DNA of 64,000 nucleotides from Bacteroidia bacterium (GTDB taxonomy: Bacteria > Bacteroidota > Bacteroidia > Cytophagales > Cyclobacteriaceae). The notes below the pieces were generated by a model. It did not search any database, was not told the origin of the DNA, and saw only the letters and a program-made list of their open reading frames with translations. How positions within the stretch are numbered: the stretch's first letter is position 1; every line of letters begins with the position of its first letter. Made by a program: the position numbers and the translations under genes. Below, piece after piece: positions 24,040 through 32,378 of the stretch. The DNA is taken from positions 1 through 64,000 of the forward strand of contig JAUIAO010000028.1 in NCBI GenBank assembly GCA_030425425.1. The letters are read 5' to 3'.

Positions 24040-24522
24040 ATGAAAATAGCTTCCATTTTATTCACTTTATCATTATTCTGGCAGTCCCCAGCAGAGAAAT
24101 ACCTCAATGAAGGATATGAAAAATATCTTGATGAAGATTACAAAGGCGCTATCCTTGATTTCGACAAAGCCGCCAGCTACGAACCGGAAAACGCCGAAAT
24201 ATACTATCTGCGTGGAGTATGTAAATCTTCAATGGGGGATAAAATTGAAGCCTTGGGAGACTTCAACAAAGCCACTGAGCTGAAACCAAAATATGCGGAG
24301 GCATACTACGAAAAGGGATACATTTTCCTCACAGATCAAAATGCCAAACTGGCCATTAAGGCTTTTGATAAATGTATTGAAATCAAGTCTGATTTCGCTG
24401 AGGCGTATGTGAGTCGTGGCACTGCCAAATGCATGCTAGAAGATAAAAAAGGAGCAAATGCCGACTGGGCCAAAGCAAAAGAACTGGGAGTTGCTTATTC
24501 GGAATATATGGTTTGTGAGTGA
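24040..24522 (+). CDS. Secreted TPR-repeat protein
   Basis: 160 residues: a short signal-like N-terminus (MKIASILFTLSLFWQS) then about four TPR units with typical A/Y/A spacing (AEIYYLRGVCKSSMGDKIEA, AEAYYEKGYIFLTDQNAKLA, AEAYVSRGTAKCMLEDKKGA). TPRs mediate protein-protein contacts; the partner is unknown. A -7-like TAGCTTTA (24028-24035) lies only 4 nt before the ATG, suggesting a leaderless message. Confidence 0.82.
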   Translation: MKIASILFTLSLFWQSPAEKYLNEGYEKYLDEDYKGAILDFDKAASYEPENAEIYYLRGVCKSSMGDKIEALGDFNKATELKPKYAEAYYEKGYIFLTDQNAKLAIKAFDKCIEIKSDFAEAYVSRGTAKCMLEDKKGANADWAKAKELGVAYSEYMVCE

Positions 24523-24638
24523 GCATATCAGAAATAAGTCCTCACATTCTGTTTTTACATTTTCTATGCTCAGTCATGTACTACAAACTTTTATCATCTC
24601 ATACATTTTTGACAAAATATAACCATTAAATTACCTTA

Positions 24639-24688
24639 CACCGGGCTTTAGCCCGGTGAATATTTACCTTATATGAGAGGCTTTAGCC
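24639..24688. repeat. Left hairpin pair of the RAYT element
   Basis: Hairpin A, CACCGGGCTTTAGCCCGGTG (24639-24658), and hairpin B, GGCTTTAGCC (24679-24688), are 20 nt apart. Hairpin B ends 7 nt before the transposase ATG. The mirror arrangement lies downstream at 25184-25234. Confidence 0.85.
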
Positions 24689-24695
24689 ATTAAGA

Positions 24696-25130
24696 ATGCC
24701 GTATATCAAAATTTGGATTCATGCAGTTTGGACAGTTAAGAATAGGGAAAAGATTCTTGAAAAAGGAGTGCGGGAAGAAATCTTTAATCACATACTTCAA
24801 AATGCAAAAGAGAAAGGAATTCTGATTGATGTTGTGAATGGTCATTTAGACCATGTCCATTGTCTGTTTCGATTAAAAAACGATCAAACAATCCAAAAAA
24901 TCATGCAATTGATCAAAGGGGAATCAGCATTTTGGATTAACAGAAACATGAATTTGAATCAAAAACTAAAATGGCAGGATGAATACTTTGCCGTAAGTGT
25001 GAGTGAATCTCAAGTAGAAAAGGTTAGAAACTATATTAAAAATCAAGAAGAGCATCACAGGAAGAAATCATTCGATGAAGAATATGATCAATTCATTCGG
25101 AAATATGGCTTCCATACTTACGAAGGGTAA
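24696..25130 (+). mobile_element. IS200/RAYT-type Y1 transposase gene with flanking mirror hairpins
   Basis: 144 residues. The HUH motif is HVHCLF within GHLDHVHCLFRL, and the single catalytic Tyr lies in VRNYIKNQEEHH (~residue 112), the Y1 transposase layout. It matches REP-associated tyrosine transposases (RAYTs), which are related to IS200/IS605 enzymes but usually sit as single copies between palindromic REP sequences. That fits here: hairpins of matching type flank the gene in inverted order. The frame is intact. Hairpin B adjoins the start codon and could limit translation. Whether it still mobilises anything cannot be told from one locus. Confidence 0.85.
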
Positions 25131-25183
25131 CAGCTTTTTTCTCCCCATTTGATCAACATTTACCCTAATCTGTAACAATTAAT

Positions 25184-25234
25184 GGCTCAAGCCTTTCCAG
25201 GAAAACTTAATCATCACCGGACTGAAGTCCGGTG
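25184..25234. repeat. Right hairpin pair of the RAYT element
   Basis: Hairpin B', GGCTCAAGCC (25184-25193), then hairpin A', CACCGGACTGAAGTCCGGTG (25215-25234), 21 nt apart. TTAATGGCTCAAGCC is the near-perfect reverse complement of the left GGCTTTAGCCATTAA. A' shares outer bases with A and has compensated inner changes (GGGC/GCCC to GGAC/GTCC), so pairing is preserved. Confidence 0.83.
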
Positions 25235-25328
25235 TAAATCTTTAGACCTGAATTCGATTAAAATATTAGTCACAGCAAGCCCTGTTTACGACAGATATGA
25301 TTTGAAAATTTTGAAAAACAGTTTAACA

Positions 25329-25835
25329 CTACGGTTCAAGTATCCGGTTAGCAGCAGCCAACAAATCCACTTCCACAAAGTCGGGGTTTCCATCAGCCTT
25401 TCCACCTAGTTGGATCGTTTTCAACCCCATTTTTCGCCCGGCAAAAATATCTGTCTTGCGATCTCCTATCATCCACGATAGTGAAGGATCTATATCAAAC
25501 CTGGCAATCGCCCGCTCAAACATGAGCGTGCCGGGCTTGCGACTGAGAGATTCAGAATGCGCAGGATGCCATGGTGCATAATAAATCCGATCAATCCTAT
25601 TTTCCAGCTCAGCCTGCATATAATCATGACACGCCTGCATCTGAAAACGTGTATAAATGCCTTTGGAGATTCCAGCCTGATTAGTAACCACAATGAGTAG
25701 ATAGCCGTCATCTTTGAGCAGTCTCACGGCTTCCCTCACCCCGTCCAGTATTATGAATCGATCTAGCGAGTATGCGTAATCTTCAAAGTCCTTATTGATC
25801 ACTCCATCTCTATCCAGAAAAACACATTTTGTCAT
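25329..25835 (-). CDS. HAD-IIIA phosphatase (GmhB-like, without zinc loop)
   Basis: 168 residues from ATG 25835. HAD motifs are all present: FLDRDGVINKD, VVTNQAGISKG, the Lys in SRKPGTLMF, and IGDRKTDIFAGR. The closest family is histidinol/heptose-bisphosphate phosphatase (GmhB), but the Cys/His zinc loop typical of GmhB is replaced by PWHPAHSESLSRKP, with no Cys. The substrate may therefore differ. I prefer 25835 to the ATG at 25847 because a -7-like TACTTTG (minus, 25859-25853) would place transcription start near 25847. It ends just beyond the RAYT element. Confidence 0.83.
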   Translation of the reverse strand: MTKCVFLDRDGVINKDFEDYAYSLDRFIILDGVREAVRLLKDDGYLLIVVTNQAGISKGIYTRFQMQACHDYMQAELENRIDRIYYAPWHPAHSESLSRKPGTLMFERAIARFDIDPSLSWMIGDRKTDIFAGRKMGLKTIQLGGKADGNPDFVEVDLLAAANRILEP

Positions 25836-25911
25836 ATCACATTCCATTTCAACAAAGTAAAAATAGGCTTTAGAACGTGCATAAGTGCGGTTTTTTTAGT
25901 ATTATACATAT

Positions 25912-26301
25912 ATGTTAGACTACCAAAAAAAGAAACAACTAGGGATACTGGTGAAAATCGCCATGGTAGACGAGGAATTTGCTGATGAGGAAATGAAAAC
26001 GATCTATAAAATCAGTAAATCATACGGTGCAGAAGATGAAGAAATTCAGGAAATATTCGACTCACCTCCAATCAATGAAAGTCTGGCACCTATGTCAGTG
26101 ATGGATAAAATGAATTTCATGATGGACTGCATGCTGGTGGTACTTGCAGATCATGTGGTGACGAATTCAGAGCGATCCTTTGCTCAGCAAATGGCCCTAA
26201 AAATGGGATTTAGAGATGAGGTAGTTCCATTTTTAATTGAAACCAAATTAATTGAAAGGTCAAAAATGTATGACTTGTTAATTCCTTTTCTGGTTCACTA
26301 G
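25912..26301 (+). CDS. TerB-like helical protein
   Basis: 129 residues, all helical, with two repeats of an acidic hydrophobic pattern (VKIAMVDEEFADEEMKTIYK and VLADHVVTNSERSFAQQMAL), typical of the TerB/DjlA-type fold. TerB-like domains are linked to metal binding and stress responses, but the role of this stand-alone form is unknown. The stop overlaps the stop region of the convergent MFS gene by 4 nt. Confidence 0.75.
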   Translation: MLDYQKKKQLGILVKIAMVDEEFADEEMKTIYKISKSYGAEDEEIQEIFDSPPINESLAPMSVMDKMNFMMDCMLVVLADHVVTNSERSFAQQMALKMGFRDEVVPFLIETKLIERSKMYDLLIPFLVH

Positions 26302-27710
26302 AGCTTTCTTAGCCTAACTGCAATCCCTGCCGCTGAAAACATTAAGCCAGCCAACACTGCGATCATCACTTCTACTCCAAAATAGGCTGAAATACTACTC
26401 AGTAGTGCAGATAGCATTACCAAAATCCCTATAAATGTATTGGCTACAGAGACATATAGTGGTCGATCATTCTCAGGAGCATAATTGACGAGATAGGTCT
26501 TCCGACCGATTCTTGCTCCACCGTAAGCCATAATCATCAAAAACAGAATTGGTCCGTAGGTATATATGTTTTGATAATCTGCAGGAATTAAAGAAAATAG
26601 CAATACCATCATACTCACCACCCCTCCAAATATCCCTCCTATCATCATCAAATGCTTACTGCTTTTATCTGCAAATTTTCCCCAAATAGGACTACTAATG
26701 GTATTGGCGGCTCCAGTGACCAACATGAAAAAACCAATACCAGATAAACTAATACCCAATTGATCATCAGCATATAATATTAGGAACGGCTGAACCAAGG
26801 GAATAGACAGCAACAACCCTCTCACAACAAGAAAATTTCGAAAACCAATATCCCTTTTTAGTAGACTTGCTCCTTGTTTGATTTCCTGTATCGGAGTACG
26901 CCCTCCTTCTGTAGCGCCTTTGTCTTCAGAAATAAAGGAAAAGGAAAATGCTGCAATAGCCCAGAGCACAGCAGAACCTATGAAAAGCCACTTGAATACT
27001 GCTTCGTTTGGATGATCGGACAAGAAAAAGTAAGCAAACAACCCTACTAAAATGGTTAAGACACCACCTCCAGTAGCACGCACAGCCAACAAACGACCTC
27101 TATTGGGTTTAGAAATGGTTTTCCCTAATACGTCTTTAAAGGCAATGGAAGCCACTCCGCTGGCAACATTGAATAGCAACATCCCGATTACAATTACCCA
27201 TCCTATTGTGGAATCTTTCAGACTTTCTAATGAAAAAGCTATAATAAGCATGACCAATGCCTGAACGCTCGCAGCACCAATCCAAAAGTATTTTCGCCTC
27301 GGAAAAGCTCTGATCTTAGCGGAAACTATCAACTGTGGCAAGAGTGAGCCGGCATTTTTCACTGGCACCAGTAAGCCACTAAAAAATGAAGGAAGTCCAA
27401 GAATAGAAAATATCCATGGAATGATGAGCTCCGGGCTGGCAAGTTGCTCTGCGAATTTGCTCGAGAAACCATTTATAGTGTTCAGCAAAAAATTAGATGG
27501 AGTCTCCTTACATGCTTCTTCAGAAATAGCATCGCAAACGCGCTCCTCTCCATTTTCTGTCAAATACTCATAAACCTGCTCTGAAAGCTCACTATTTTTC
27601 TTTTGCATCTCATAGAAAACCGGATTTCGGATATGTTGTTCAATGATTGATGCTGTGACATTTACATCTTTTAAGAGCGTTTTACATTTTGTGACAAAAT
27701 ATTCCGTCAC
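26298..27710 (-). CDS. MFS transporter with an N-terminal cytoplasmic extension
   Basis: 470 residues with about twelve membrane helices from residue ~95 to the end, the first preceded by ~90 polar, helical residues rich in charged amino acids (NSELSEQVYEYLTENGEERV). The MFS loop 2-3 region and the cytoplasmic loop between helices 6 and 7 (EDKGATEGGRTPIQEIKQG) are recognisable. The start is GTG at 27710; no ATG lies upstream in frame, and the first internal ATG would remove ~34 residues. The substrate is unknown. It is divergent from the lipocalin-like gene, 36 nt away. Confidence 0.82.
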   Translation of the reverse strand: MTEYFVTKCKTLLKDVNVTASIIEQHIRNPVFYEMQKKNSELSEQVYEYLTENGEERVCDAISEEACKETPSNFLLNTINGFSSKFAEQLASPELIIPWIFSILGLPSFFSGLLVPVKNAGSLLPQLIVSAKIRAFPRRKYFWIGAASVQALVMLIIAFSLESLKDSTIGWVIVIGMLLFNVASGVASIAFKDVLGKTISKPNRGRLLAVRATGGGVLTILVGLFAYFFLSDHPNEAVFKWLFIGSAVLWAIAAFSFSFISEDKGATEGGRTPIQEIKQGASLLKRDIGFRNFLVVRGLLLSIPLVQPFLILYADDQLGISLSGIGFFMLVTGAANTISSPIWGKFADKSSKHLMMIGGIFGGVVSMMVLLFSLIPADYQNIYTYGPILFLMIMAYGGARIGRKTYLVNYAPENDRPLYVSVANTFIGILVMLSALLSSISAYFGVEVMIAVLAGLMFSAAGIAVRLRKL

Positions 27711-27746
27711 TAATTCCGAACTTAGTCTGATACAAAATGAACCGAT

Positions 27747-28139
27747 ATGAAAATTATATTATCTGTGCTTTTCTTAGCATACAGCTTAATTGGTTTTGGT
27801 CAACAATCCAAAGAAAAAATCTTGGGAAAATGGGACATTCACCGGGTCTTCAGGTCCGAAAAAAATGTCACCAAAGAGAATGACCCTTCGAACAACAGGT
27901 ATATCACGTTTAATGCAGACGGCACTTTCGAAAGTGGGGGAGATCCTTATGGTATCAATACCGGGATTTACACGCTAAGCGAAAATGGTACTTTGTTTAT
28001 CGATAGCGATGCTGGCGAGGGAGATGACAGTATGTGGGTAATCTCATTTGATAAAAAACAAAAAAATATGACTTGGAAAAATGCCTCTTCTCAAAGTGCC
28101 AGCGAGTTTGTGGTAGTACTAAAACGATCTAAAAAATAA
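27747..28139 (+). CDS. Secreted lipocalin-like protein
   Basis: 130 residues: signal peptide (MKIILSVLFLAYSLIGFGQ), then KILGKWDIHRVF, ITFNADGTFESGG and KKQKNMTWKNAS, the small beta-barrel pattern of lipocalin-like domains common in Bacteroidota. Likely periplasmic ligand binding; the ligand is unknown. It is shorter than classical lipocalins, so the assignment is to the loose family only. The next gene follows in the same direction after 57 nt. Confidence 0.72.
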   Translation: MKIILSVLFLAYSLIGFGQQSKEKILGKWDIHRVFRSEKNVTKENDPSNNRYITFNADGTFESGGDPYGINTGIYTLSENGTLFIDSDAGEGDDSMWVISFDKKQKNMTWKNASSQSASEFVVVLKRSKK

Positions 28140-28196
28140 AGATCACCATACGCTCTAAGGGTATTAACAACTAGGGTGGTTTTAAACAAAACTGAT

Positions 28197-28619
28197 ATGA
28201 AGCTGCACCTGTACCTTTCTCTATTTTTAATCCTATTTGGCTGTACCCGGCAAAAAGACTCCAAAGAAGAAATTCTGACAGTGGAGCAAGCCTTCAAAGA
28301 ATTAGTTGCCAGTGAAGGTATTGCCAGTGGCTTTGTGGAATTTGCGGATGAAGGTGCAGTTATCGTAAGAGGAGACAGGGTGATCAAAGGAAAAAAGCAG
28401 ATTAAAAATTACTTTACAGAGTTCCTATATACGAATGTACAGTTGGATTGGGAACCAGAGTTTGTGGAAGTAGCCGAGAGTGATGATCTGGCATATACCT
28501 ATGGTACATACACTTTTAATGCTGTAGATACTTCTGGTCAAAATATCCATTCAAAGGGCATATTTCATACCATCTGGAAACGACAATCAGACGGCAGCTG
28601 GAAGTACGTTTATGACTGA
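28197..28619 (+). CDS. NTF2-like (DUF4440-type) lipoprotein
   Basis: 140 residues from ATG 28197, a lipoprotein signal with lipobox LFGC (Cys ~16). The rest matches the SnoaL/DUF4440 fold: TVEQAFKELVASEGIAS, FADEGAVIVRGDRVIKGKKQI, YTYGTYTFNAVDTSG, HTIWKRQSDGSWKYVYD. These small cone-shaped domains bind or transform small molecules. No catalytic set can be assigned. It may be co-expressed with the lipocalin-like gene. Confidence 0.82.
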   Translation: MKLHLYLSLFLILFGCTRQKDSKEEILTVEQAFKELVASEGIASGFVEFADEGAVIVRGDRVIKGKKQIKNYFTEFLYTNVQLDWEPEFVEVAESDDLAYTYGTYTFNAVDTSGQNIHSKGIFHTIWKRQSDGSWKYVYD

Positions 28620-28630
28620 AAAAACTAGAA

Positions 28631-29602
28631 TCAAGGATTCTTTTGATCGTACATTTTCTTCACTTCCTGTCCCAATTGATATACAGCCAAAGCATACATT
28701 GGGCTATGATTATATCGTGTAATCACATAAAAATTCCAAAATCCAAACCAATACTCCTTACTATCTTCATTCTCAAATTCAAGCAGAGCAGCTTTCATTT
28801 CTGGGGAGATATTACCAGATGGTACATATCCATTATCAGAATAATAGCGAAGTGTATTTTTTGGTTTAGCATATTTTGAAATCACAGGCTGGGGATTAAT
28901 CATATCCTTAACTTCTACAGTTATAGGCGCTCCTTCATCCCAGCGATGTTCGGCTAGATAATTCGCAACGCTGGCTATGGCATCATTTACTTCCATCAGA
29001 TTCACAGATTGGTCATCATCAAAACTTTTGGCATAAGCCTGATAGCTAGATGGCATGAACTGGCAAAAGCCTATCGCTCCTGCATATGATCCTTTGATAC
29101 TGTAAATATCCAAATGCTCATGATCAATAAGCTCCAGAAAATTGGCAAGCTCAGCCTTGAAGAAAGAAGACCGCTTCGGATAGCCAAAAGCCAGTGTATA
29201 GAGTGCGTCCAAAACGCGATAGCTACCGATTCGCTGACCGTAAAATGTCTCTACTCCAATGATTCCCAGAATAACTTCCACCGGGACCCCACTCTCTGCA
29301 GAAACAGCATTCAAAGTCTCACGATTCGTCTCCCAAAAATCTACTCCGGCTTTAATTCTATCTTCTTTGAGGAAAATATTTCGATATCGCTCCCATGTCA
29401 TAGTGCCTTCAGCAGGACGCTCCATCTTATCAATAATATCCTGCTTATACTTTGCATTGCTCAAAATCTCAGTAACCTCTTCTACACTCAGATCGTGAGT
29501 GCTGGAATAGCTTGTAGCAAATTGCGCCACTTTGTTTTCATCGATTTGACCCATTGCCACTGAGACAGACAACCAAATAAAACTCAATATTACTCCTCTC
29601 AT
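28631..29602 (-). CDS. mltB: Lytic murein transglycosylase B
   Basis: 323 residues. Signal peptide (to ~18), then the MltB-type lysozyme-like domain: IIGVETFYGQRIGSYRVLDAL with catalytic Glu118, and GAIGFCQFMPSSYQAYA, the second family signature. It cleaves peptidoglycan glycan strands to 1,6-anhydro ends in the periplasm. No lipobox is seen (unlike E. coli MltB), so it is probably soluble. No peptidoglycan-binding domain is attached. Confidence 0.92.
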   Translation of the reverse strand: MRGVILSFIWLSVSVAMGQIDENKVAQFATSYSSTHDLSVEEVTEILSNAKYKQDIIDKMERPAEGTMTWERYRNIFLKEDRIKAGVDFWETNRETLNAVSAESGVPVEVILGIIGVETFYGQRIGSYRVLDALYTLAFGYPKRSSFFKAELANFLELIDHEHLDIYSIKGSYAGAIGFCQFMPSSYQAYAKSFDDDQSVNLMEVNDAIASVANYLAEHRWDEGAPITVEVKDMINPQPVISKYAKPKNTLRYYSDNGYVPSGNISPEMKAALLEFENEDSKEYWFGFWNFYVITRYNHSPMYALAVYQLGQEVKKMYDQKNP

Positions 29603-29727
29603 TCCTACGTCATTTGAAAATAAAACGCCAAAGATGCCGCAAATACCATACTAGTCACGCATTTGACAGTTTTTTATTACAAAAACACCTCCTGAAACAT
29701 AAAAACGACCTATCAGGTTTAATAATT

Positions 29728-30240
29728 ATGGAAAATAAAGTTTGGAGTTCATTTACGCGAAAAATTTTTATCAACGCCCCCGCTGAGCAAATCTACTGGC
29801 ATTGGGCTACAGCCAAAGGGATGGAATCCTGGATACTGAGAAGTTGCGAGTTTGTGGATGAGCGCCAAATCAAACGTGGACATGAAGAGCTCACGCAACC
29901 CGGAGATGAATATCAATGGTACTGGCACAATCAATTTGAAGGAGTAACTGGTAAAATGCTGGAAGGAAATGGTAGAAATTATTTGGTATTTACTTTTATG
30001 AACTCTGAGGTTATGATCAAGCTTGATGACGAAGCTCATGAAAAGACATTGGTCAGCTTAACTCAAAGATTTATCCCTACGGATGATGAAAGCAAAATGA
30101 ATATTTGTTTTGTTCAGGGGACAGCCTGGAGCTTTTGGCTCACCAACCTAAAAGCATACATCGAGCATGATATTACGCTGCATGAGACTGAGGCTTTGAC
30201 ACTACAGGGAGACGAAAAATCAGAATTCATCAATATCTAA
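29728..30240 (+). CDS. START/SRPBCC-domain protein
   Basis: 170 residues from ATG 29728, chosen because the upstream in-frame extension is rich in basic residues and overlaps the divergent mltB promoter area. The pattern FTRKIFINAPAEQIYWHWAT, GDEYQWYWHNQFEGVTGKML and WSFWLTNLKAYIEHD is that of the AHSA1/SRPBCC helix-grip fold, which binds hydrophobic ligands. The role is unknown. It is divergent from mltB and convergent with the FMN protein. Confidence 0.83.
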   Translation: MENKVWSSFTRKIFINAPAEQIYWHWATAKGMESWILRSCEFVDERQIKRGHEELTQPGDEYQWYWHNQFEGVTGKMLEGNGRNYLVFTFMNSEVMIKLDDEAHEKTLVSLTQRFIPTDDESKMNICFVQGTAWSFWLTNLKAYIEHDITLHETEALTLQGDEKSEFINI

Positions 30241-30258
30241 CAAAGTACTTTGAGCTGG

Positions 30259-31767
30259 TCACTCGACTCTATTCAGCACTGAATCAGGGAAATATTTATT
30301 TGTAAGCGCGACCATTTCATCACCTTTTACGAACATTTCGATAGTAATTTCATCGGTATGTTTCAGTCCACATGCTCCCAATAGTTCCATCACGGCATGA
30401 ACAGTGTTTCTGTGGAAATTATAAACTCTTTCTGCTTTATCTTCTACCACTATCCCTTTTGCCAGCATTTTATCTGTGGTGGCCACTCCCGCCGGGCATT
30501 TATTGGTATTGCACCTAAGTGCCTGAATACAGCCAATACTAAACATGAACGCTCTGGCAGAATTGCAAATATCAGCTCCCAGCGCTCTCCTCCTCAAAAT
30601 AGAAAACGCACTCAGCACTTTGCCACTTGCAATTATTTTTACTTCGTTTCTTAGTCCATATTTCTCCAAGGTTCGATGTACGAAAATCAATGCAGGCTCC
30701 AATGGTAATCCTACAAAATCTGAAAACTCTAATGGAGCTGCACCTGTGCCACCTTCAGCACCATCCACAGTGATGAAGTCTGGCCAGATTTCCAGCTCTT
30801 TCATCTTTTCTACCAGGTCTATAAACTCTTCCGTTCTCCCAACACACAATTTGAACCCAACAGGCTTGCCTTTGGAGAGTTCTCTCAATTGCTGAATAAA
30901 ATGCAGTAGATCTTCTGGTTTTTTCACATGTCGGTGACCGGGAGGAGAAAGTATAGTTGTATGAGGTTTCACACCTCTTATCCTGGCTATTTCTTCATTG
31001 TTTTTGGCTGCTGGCAACACTCCTCCATGCCCTGGCTTGGCGCCCTGAGAAACCTTCAATTCAATCATTTTCACAGCAGCATTGGCCGCCTTTTCGGCGA
31101 ATTTTCCAGGGTCAAAATCTCCATCCTCAGTTCTACAGCCAAAATATCCTGTTCCGATTTGCCAAACCAAATCTCCACCCATCAGGTGATAATCCGAGAT
31201 AGAACCTTCTCCAGTATTGTGATAAAATCCGCCTTTCTGTGCACCCTTATTCAGCGCCATGATAGCATTTTTGCTCAGTGAGCCATAACTCATGGCTGAA
31301 ATATTTAGCACCGATGCGCTATATGGTTGCAGGCATTTAGAACTTCCAATGGTCACCCTGGGAATATCCGTAACTGGCTCTGTAGCATAAATAGAATGAC
31401 GCAATGCCTCATACTCTTCTGTATCCAAATCATGTTGCGTACCAAACGGGTGAGTATCATTTACATTTTTGGCTCGGCGATATACCAGTGCCCGATGGTT
31501 TCTGCTGAATGGCTTGCCATCGGTATTTCTCTCTATAAAATATTGCTGAATTTCTGGGGAGATGCTTTCAAACATGTATCTGAAATAGCCCAAAATCGGG
31601 AAATTACGCAGGATAGCATGTTTTCCCTGAACCCGATTATATACGCCAGTAAAGACAAGAGGCAGTATAACAAGATATGCATAGAGCCAGGAATGATCTA
31701 TATAAAAAGCCAGTGCTGCAATTAGTAAGACAAGAAATACCGCAGCTTTATAAAATGAGTGACGCAT
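30259..31767 (-). CDS. FMN-binding glutamate-synthase-related protein
   Basis: 502 residues: two N-terminal membrane helices (~8-45), then a glutamate synthase central/FMN (beta/alpha)8 domain. Signatures are SAMSYGSLSKNAIMALNKGA, NTGEGSISDYH, KPGHGGVLPAAKN, DGAEGGTGAAPLEF and the Cys set in GCIQALRCNTNKCPAGVAT, which holds a 3Fe-4S cluster in GltB. It lacks the amidotransferase domain, so it is a stand-alone membrane-attached member of the family. The real substrate is not established. Confidence 0.88.
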   Translation of the reverse strand: MRHSFYKAAVFLVLLIAALAFYIDHSWLYAYLVILPLVFTGVYNRVQGKHAILRNFPILGYFRYMFESISPEIQQYFIERNTDGKPFSRNHRALVYRRAKNVNDTHPFGTQHDLDTEEYEALRHSIYATEPVTDIPRVTIGSSKCLQPYSASVLNISAMSYGSLSKNAIMALNKGAQKGGFYHNTGEGSISDYHLMGGDLVWQIGTGYFGCRTEDGDFDPGKFAEKAANAAVKMIELKVSQGAKPGHGGVLPAAKNNEEIARIRGVKPHTTILSPPGHRHVKKPEDLLHFIQQLRELSKGKPVGFKLCVGRTEEFIDLVEKMKELEIWPDFITVDGAEGGTGAAPLEFSDFVGLPLEPALIFVHRTLEKYGLRNEVKIIASGKVLSAFSILRRRALGADICNSARAFMFSIGCIQALRCNTNKCPAGVATTDKMLAKGIVVEDKAERVYNFHRNTVHAVMELLGACGLKHTDEITIEMFVKGDEMVALTNKYFPDSVLNRVE

Positions 31768-31812
31768 TGAGTTTGGATTAATTGAAAGTCAAACAGTCTT
31801 ACAACTTACGCG

Positions 31813-31838
31813 ATTTATTTCAGTTTTCAGAAATAAAT
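31813..31838. promoter_or_regulatory. Perfect 9-bp inverted repeat upstream of the FMN protein gene
   Basis: ATTTATTTC (31813-31821) and GAAATAAAT (31830-31838), separated by 8 nt, lie 46-71 nt upstream of the minus-strand start at 31767. AT-rich, so chance is possible; a candidate regulator site. Confidence 0.35.
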
Positions 31839-31937
31839 TATTTAGAGGCAGAGCCATCGAGATATTTGATGGAATTTGCTTTGCAAGCATAATGTCTCTC
31901 GGCCCATAGGGTCGGGGAATAAAACCCATTGGTGAGA

Positions 31938-32288
31938 TTAAGATAAGACCTGTGCTATTGCTGCCACTACTTTTTTACTGCTTCCAATAAAGATATGATC
32001 ATCAATGATAAAAACCGGTCTTTTCAGGAAGGTATATTCCTCTAAAATCAATTGCTTAAAATCCTCCTCGGTTAAATTTTTATCTTTCAACCCCATCTCT
32101 TTGTATTTCCGTGCAATTTTCGAGAATAGCGTCTCATAGCTATTGGTCATCTCCCGCATTGCATTCAATTGCTCTTCGGTAATTGGTTCTGTCTTGATGT
32201 CTTGTTTTTCAAAATCATCTCCAATCTTCAGTTCGGTCATGATGCGCTTACAAGTATTGCATGTAGAGAGGTAATAGACTTTTTTCAT
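31938..32288 (-). CDS. ArsC/Spx-type thioredoxin-fold protein
   Basis: 116 residues. N-terminal KKVYYLSTCNTCKRIM (Cys10, Cys13), then FEKQDIKTEPITEEQL, ILEEYTFLKRPVFIIDDHIFIG and a final helix: the arsenate-reductase/Spx layout. The CxxC favours a Spx-like redox switch or a YffB-like reductase; true arsenate reduction is not shown and no other arsenic gene adjoins. The length is standard. Confidence 0.85.
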   Translation of the reverse strand: MKKVYYLSTCNTCKRIMTELKIGDDFEKQDIKTEPITEEQLNAMREMTNSYETLFSKIARKYKEMGLKDKNLTEEDFKQLILEEYTFLKRPVFIIDDHIFIGSSKKVVAAIAQVLS

Positions 32289-32351
32289 GAATTTAATTCG
32301 TTATTAGGTTACAAAAGAAAGCAAATCAAATAACATGTGTCTCATATTTAT

Positions 32352-32370
32352 TGTACATAATATCTGTACA
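32352..32370. promoter_or_regulatory. YefM-YoeB operator: paired TGTACA palindromes
   Basis: TGTACA at 32352-32357 and 32365-32370, 13 bp from start to start, directly upstream of yefM. The second copy overlaps the -7 box. The E. coli yefM-yoeB operator is also built on paired palindromes with TGTACA cores, so autorepression by YefM and the YefM-YoeB complex at this site is strongly suggested. Confidence 0.8.
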
Positions 32371-32374
32371 TTTG
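32367..32374 (+). promoter_or_regulatory. -7 promoter box TACATTTG of yefM-yoeB
   Basis: Exact TAnnTTTG. It overlaps the second TGTACA and ends 4 nt before the yefM ATG, implying a leaderless transcript and direct occlusion by the repressor. Confidence 0.6.
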
Positions 32375-32378
32375 TAAG

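Noticed and set aside
24639-25234. CRISPR-like or riboswitch interpretation of the paired hairpins
   Set aside because: There are only two inverted units around a transposase gene, not repeated units with spacers, and hairpin symmetry fits RAYT ends.
25182-25409. Frame running through the right RAYT hairpins into the phosphatase gene
   Set aside because: It consists of hairpin sequence and antisense of a well-supported HAD gene, so it is not coding.
31893-31915. Hairpin CTCGGCCC-ATA-GGGTCGGG downstream of the ArsC/Spx-type gene
   Set aside because: It needs two G-T pairs and has no T-run on the minus strand, so I could not support a terminator or RNA element.
31938-32288. Firm arsenate reductase assignment for the thioredoxin-fold protein
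   Set aside because: The CxxC and absence of any arsenic gene fit Spx- or YffB-like proteins as well, so only the superfamily is claimed.
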